The notes under the pieces were generated by a model, which was given only the letters and a program-made list of their open reading frames with translations, did not search any database and was not told the origin of the DNA. A stretch of DNA of 9,497 nt from Calditrichota bacterium (lineage in GTDB: Bacteria > Calditrichota > Calditrichia > Calditrichales > Calditrichaceae). Shown here one piece after another: positions 6,807 through 9,497 of this stretch. The position numbers and the translations under genes are program-made. How positions within the stretch are numbered: position 1 is the stretch's first letter; every line of letters starts with the position of its first letter. The DNA lies in assembly GCA_024278715.1 (NCBI GenBank), contig JAJRSN010000145.1, forward strand, positions 1 through 9,497, read 5' to 3'.

Positions 6807-8213
6807 TCAATTGTTTTGACCGGAGACGATCAATTTTTCTCCCGCTTTAATAATTTTTTTAACCAGGTCCGCATCGGGACCGCCTACATAAATTCTTGCC
6901 AGAGGTTCGGTTTGAGACACTCGGATGAGCATCCAGACTCCCGAAATAAAATAAAATTTAATACCGTCAATCAAGTTTACACGATCTATCTTTTGTCCGG
7001 CGATATGTTCGGGAGGGTTTTGTCTGATTCGCCGGAGATTGGATTTCAAAAGATCAGAATCGAAATAACGGTCAATCCTCAAATAATGGAATGAGCCGTA
7101 TTTTTTCCGCAATTCCCGAACAAGCCCTGAAATTGATTTTCGATAGGTCGCCAGCATTTCAATGGTTAACAGGCACGACAAAATACCGTCACGTTCGGGA
7201 ATGTGGTTCATAAAGCCGAAACCGCCGCTTTCCTCGCCGCCGATTAAAATATTCTCTTTTACCATATATTCGGTTACGTTCTTAAAACCGACCGGAACTT
7301 CATATACCTTTTTACCGTACTCCGACGCCAGGCGATCGATCGTTTCCGACATGGAGGTTGTGCGCACAACATCGCCGTCCATGCCGCGCTCCCGAATCAG
7401 ATATTCGAATAACAGAGGCATTAAATCATGCAGTTGAACAAAGCGTCCCTTTTCGTCCAAAACCCCGAATCTGTCGGCGTCGCCGTCCGTGGCAAAACCG
7501 ATTTGAGCGTTATTCTCAACGATTGTTTTCTGCAATTCCTGCAAATTTTCGGGAATGGGTTCCGGATGTTTGCGATTAAACAAGGGATTTTCATCGTGAT
7601 GCAGATAGTCAACATCCGAATTAAATTCTTTTAATATCCTGCCCAAAAAGCCGATGCCGCAACCGTGCATGGCATCGTAAACAATTTTTCCCTTAAAACG
7701 GGAGAGTTTCTCCGAATGTAAATAGTTTTTCAGATGGTCAAAATATTCTTCGGAAAAATCCGTAATGACTAAAAATTGTTTTACCCGCTTCAAGTCAATT
7801 TTTATCGGGCTGTTTATTAAATTTTTTTCGATTTTGCGGGTAAAGTCTTCTAAAACCGGACCTCCGTAAGAAGCCTTAAATTTAATTCCGTTGTAATAAT
7901 AAGGATTGTGGCTCGCGGTAATCATCACTCCGGCATTTAGATTTTTCTTTTTAACGGTAAATGATAATACCGGGGTCGGGGTAAAGTGTTTACTAAGAAA
8001 GGTGGGAATTTCATTACTTGCCAGCACAGTGGCGAAATGTCCGGCAAAACGATCGTAAAGAAAACGCGTGTCAAAAGAGACAGCAATACCGTTATTAACC
8101 TGCCGCTTCCGCTTTAAAGTAAAAGCTAAAGCCTGAGCAACACGTCCTACATTTTCGAAAGTAAAATTTTCTGCAATAATATCTCGCCAGCCGTCCGTAC
8201 CAAAACGAATCAC
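6807..8213 (-). CDS. Alpha-phosphohexomutase (phosphoglucomutase/phosphomannomutase/phosphoglucosamine mutase family)
   Basis: Cytoplasmic Mg2+-dependent enzyme moving phosphate between C1 and C6 of a hexose. 468 residues, full length for the family (about 450-475). All four functional loops are visible: TASHNP (99-104) with phosphoserine S101, the metal loop DGDADR (243-248), the sugar-binding loop GGEESGG (325-331), and the phosphate-binding loop RVSQTEP (431-437), where Gln replaces the usual Gly of RxSGTEP. The start, GTG at 8211-8213, is supported because the family begins exactly with IRFGTDGWR; AAGGA lies about 11 bases upstream. First gene of the operon, 50 bases before the GH94 gene. 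In this setting it should convert the sugar-1-phosphate made by GH94 to the 6-phosphate: Glc-1-P, GlcNAc-1-P or both. Family membership alone does not tell which. No convincing promoter was found in the 119 bases upstream, although the terminator there makes a separate promoter likely. Confidence 0.94.
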   Translation of the reverse strand: MIRFGTDGWRDIIAENFTFENVGRVAQALAFTLKRKRQVNNGIAVSFDTRFLYDRFAGHFATVLASNEIPTFLSKHFTPTPVLSFTVKKKNLNAGVMITASHNPYYYNGIKFKASYGGPVLEDFTRKIEKNLINSPIKIDLKRVKQFLVITDFSEEYFDHLKNYLHSEKLSRFKGKIVYDAMHGCGIGFLGRILKEFNSDVDYLHHDENPLFNRKHPEPIPENLQELQKTIVENNAQIGFATDGDADRFGVLDEKGRFVQLHDLMPLLFEYLIRERGMDGDVVRTTSMSETIDRLASEYGKKVYEVPVGFKNVTEYMVKENILIGGEESGGFGFMNHIPERDGILSCLLTIEMLATYRKSISGLVRELRKKYGSFHYLRIDRYFDSDLLKSNLRRIRQNPPEHIAGQKIDRVNLIDGIKFYFISGVWMLIRVSQTEPLARIYVGGPDADLVKKIIKAGEKLIVSGQNN

Positions 8214-8274
8214 CTGTTTAGCTTTCCTTCTCTTTCGGTCATTTCAAATTAGCATTCCCTTGCTCAAATCATAA

Positions 8275-8310
8275 AAATATGCCGATGTGATTGCTCACAC
8301 CGGCATATTT
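8275..8310 (-). terminator. Intrinsic terminator after the choice-of-anchor J/T9SS gene
   Basis: Left arm 8275-8290 and right arm 8295-8310 pair over 16 positions with a single A-C mismatch around a TTGC loop. Read on the minus strand the stem is followed by a short U-rich tract (TTTTTAT). It lies 22 bases past the stop of the upstream T9SS cargo gene and separates it from the sugar operon. Confidence 0.85.
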
Positions 8311-8332
8311 GCAGTAATTCTGCGTTCAAAAA

Positions 8333-9497
8333 CTATTTCATCAGAACCATCTTCTTAGTCGTGGAAAAATGATCTGCCTTCACACGGTAAAAATAAACAC
8401 CGGAAGAGAGACCTGCTGCGTCAAATTCAAACTTATGAACGCCAGCCGGTAAATCACCGTCAAACAGAGTGCGGACTTTCTGTCCCAGAGTGTTGTAGAT
8501 TGTAATTTGCACCTTACCCGCTTTTGGCAGAGCCAGGTTGAACTTGGTCGTCGGGTTGAACGGATTCGGATAGTTCTGGCTCAGTTCATAACGATCCGGA
8601 ATAGCATCATTATTACCGGCAATCGCGGTCAGGGTGTCGGTCAGCATTACGTTATCGATCTGCCAGTTGTCGCCGCCGGCGTTCGGATTATCGGGATCGC
8701 CAAAGTTCTTGACCATGAACGCCACATAAACGTAATCGCCCGTAAACTCAGACAGATCAACCGACTTCATCAGCCATGTATCGTAGAATTCGTTCTCGTC
8801 AAAACTTTCAACCACTTCAAAATCAGCGGGATTATTCTGTGATTTTGTAGAAGCCAGAACCGTCAGTTTTGAGCCGAAATCATTTGCGGCGGTGTTAAAG
8901 TCGTCCTTAACATAGAAGGCGAGGTATTTTTTATCCGTTTTCAGACTGATAGCCGGAGTAACAAGCCAGCAGCGGGACTTGGTATTGTAATTGGGCATGT
9001 ACATATTATGCTCGCCTTCATAAGGATTATAATCGCTAACCCTCCAGGCGGGCGTCGGATCGCCCAATTCAACGCTATCGGCAAAAGCCAGCCAGCCGTC
9101 GGGAATTTGTCCGACCTCGGTTGTTTCAAATCCTTCATTCATTTCAACCAGCATCATGATGTCTTTAATCGCATCCGGTACCACCACATCCATGCTGTAA
9201 GCGGAAATACCGTTATTGGTAATCAACTCGATCAGCATGTTATCGATGCTGTTGTACGCAGCCATTCCGGTGGCGTTTAAGTTGGCATTTACGGCATAAT
9301 CATCGGTCGGCGCATCGATTACATCAATGGCAGAACACAGATTTTCACCGGGTTCGCCCAATAGTTCAATAACCGTTGTACCGGAGCTGAAGGCGTTGGT
9401 AATGCCGACAAATCTTCTTACTTTATCGCCCGGAACTTTTACCTCAAAGTAGTTAATACTTGTTCCGGAAGGTATTTCGGAAACGTCAAACGTATAT
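8333..9497 (-). CDS. T9SS-sorted extracellular protein with choice-of-anchor J/cleaved adhesin-type domain (N-terminus beyond window)
   Basis: C-terminal 387 residues of a larger exported protein; the frame stays open to the right edge, so start and signal peptide are missing. A TTG at 9359-9361 is in frame but is simply Leu inside the continuing reading frame. Visible residues 1-115 are an unassigned beta-rich segment. Residues about 121-285 match the choice-of-anchor J/cleaved adhesin pattern: GFETTEVGQIPDGW, then an AWRVSDYNPYEGEHNMY stretch, WLVTPAISL, then DNWQIDNVML, a jelly-roll beta-sandwich found on secreted peptidases, adhesins and other surface proteins. Residues about 303-387 are a T9SS type A sorting domain (YELSQNYPNPFNPTTKF, then GVYFYRVKA and KKMVLMK at the end). 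The sorting domain is removed or anchored on secretion by the type IX system. No catalytic domain is visible, so the activity is unknown. It is upstream of, and terminated before, the sugar operon. Confidence 0.92.
   Translation of the reverse strand, partial: YTFDVSEIPSGTSINYFEVKVPGDKVRRFVGITNAFSSGTTVIELLGEPGENLCSAIDVIDAPTDDYAVNANLNATGMAAYNSIDNMLIELITNNGISAYSMDVVVPDAIKDIMMLVEMNEGFETTEVGQIPDGWLAFADSVELGDPTPAWRVSDYNPYEGEHNMYMPNYNTKSRCWLVTPAISLKTDKKYLAFYVKDDFNTAANDFGSKLTVLASTKSQNNPADFEVVESFDENEFYDTWLMKSVDLSEFTGDYVYVAFMVKNFGDPDNPNAGGDNWQIDNVMLTDTLTAIAGNNDAIPDRYELSQNYPNPFNPTTKFNLALPKAGKVQITIYNTLGQKVRTLFDGDLPAGVHKFEFDAAGLSSGVYFYRVKADHFSTTKKMVLMK

Noticed and set aside
8214..8274. Promoter for the sugar operon (TTGAGC-like -35 on the minus strand)
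   Set aside because: No -10 element at 16-18 bases from it, and the Bacteroidota-type TAnnTTTG motif is not matched either. Promoter probably present but not identifiable by eye.

Overview
The window looks like chromosomal sequence from a bacterium of the Fibrobacterota-Chlorobiota-Bacteroidota (FCB) superphylum, most plausibly Calditrichota or a close neighbour such as Ignavibacteriota. Two proteins end in a type IX secretion (T9SS) type A sorting domain with the NYPNPFNP signature, one of them is a nine-heme c-type cytochrome, and moderate-GC genes are separated by short AT-rich gaps. A strong AGGAGG ribosome binding site and a sigma70-like promoter before the cytochrome gene fit Calditrichota better than typical Bacteroidota. 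The phylum call is inference from protein style, not from a marker gene.

Layout, left to right. The first 145 bases hold the C-terminal end of a plus-strand ComF-type phosphoribosyltransferase gene. A non-coding gap of about 560 bases follows. It carries two copies of an 82-bp composite repeat, a degenerate inverted repeat between them, and a very strong hairpin terminator. Everything else reads on the minus strand. At 706-3378 is a secreted nonaheme cytochrome c with two fibronectin-III-like domains and a T9SS C-terminal domain; its upstream gap contains a good promoter and two related dyads. At 3609-8213 is a three-gene cytoplasmic sugar operon, transcribed as phosphohexomutase, then a GH94 disaccharide phosphorylase, then N-acetylmannosamine-6-phosphate 2-epimerase (NanE). 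At 8333-9497 is the C-terminal part of another T9SS cargo protein, with a choice-of-anchor J/cleaved-adhesin type domain and a terminator after it; its 5' end is outside the window.

How the genes work together. The operon reads as a phosphorolytic salvage route: GH94 splits a disaccharide with phosphate to give a sugar-1-phosphate, the mutase moves the phosphate to C6, and NanE interconverts ManNAc-6-P and GlcNAc-6-P. The NanE partner favours an N-acetylhexosamine disaccharide such as chitobiose, but a glucose disaccharide with an unrelated NanE cannot be excluded. The two flanking T9SS proteins act outside the cell. The cytochrome is a candidate for cell-surface electron transfer. I see no phage, insertion sequence, CRISPR or RNA gene.
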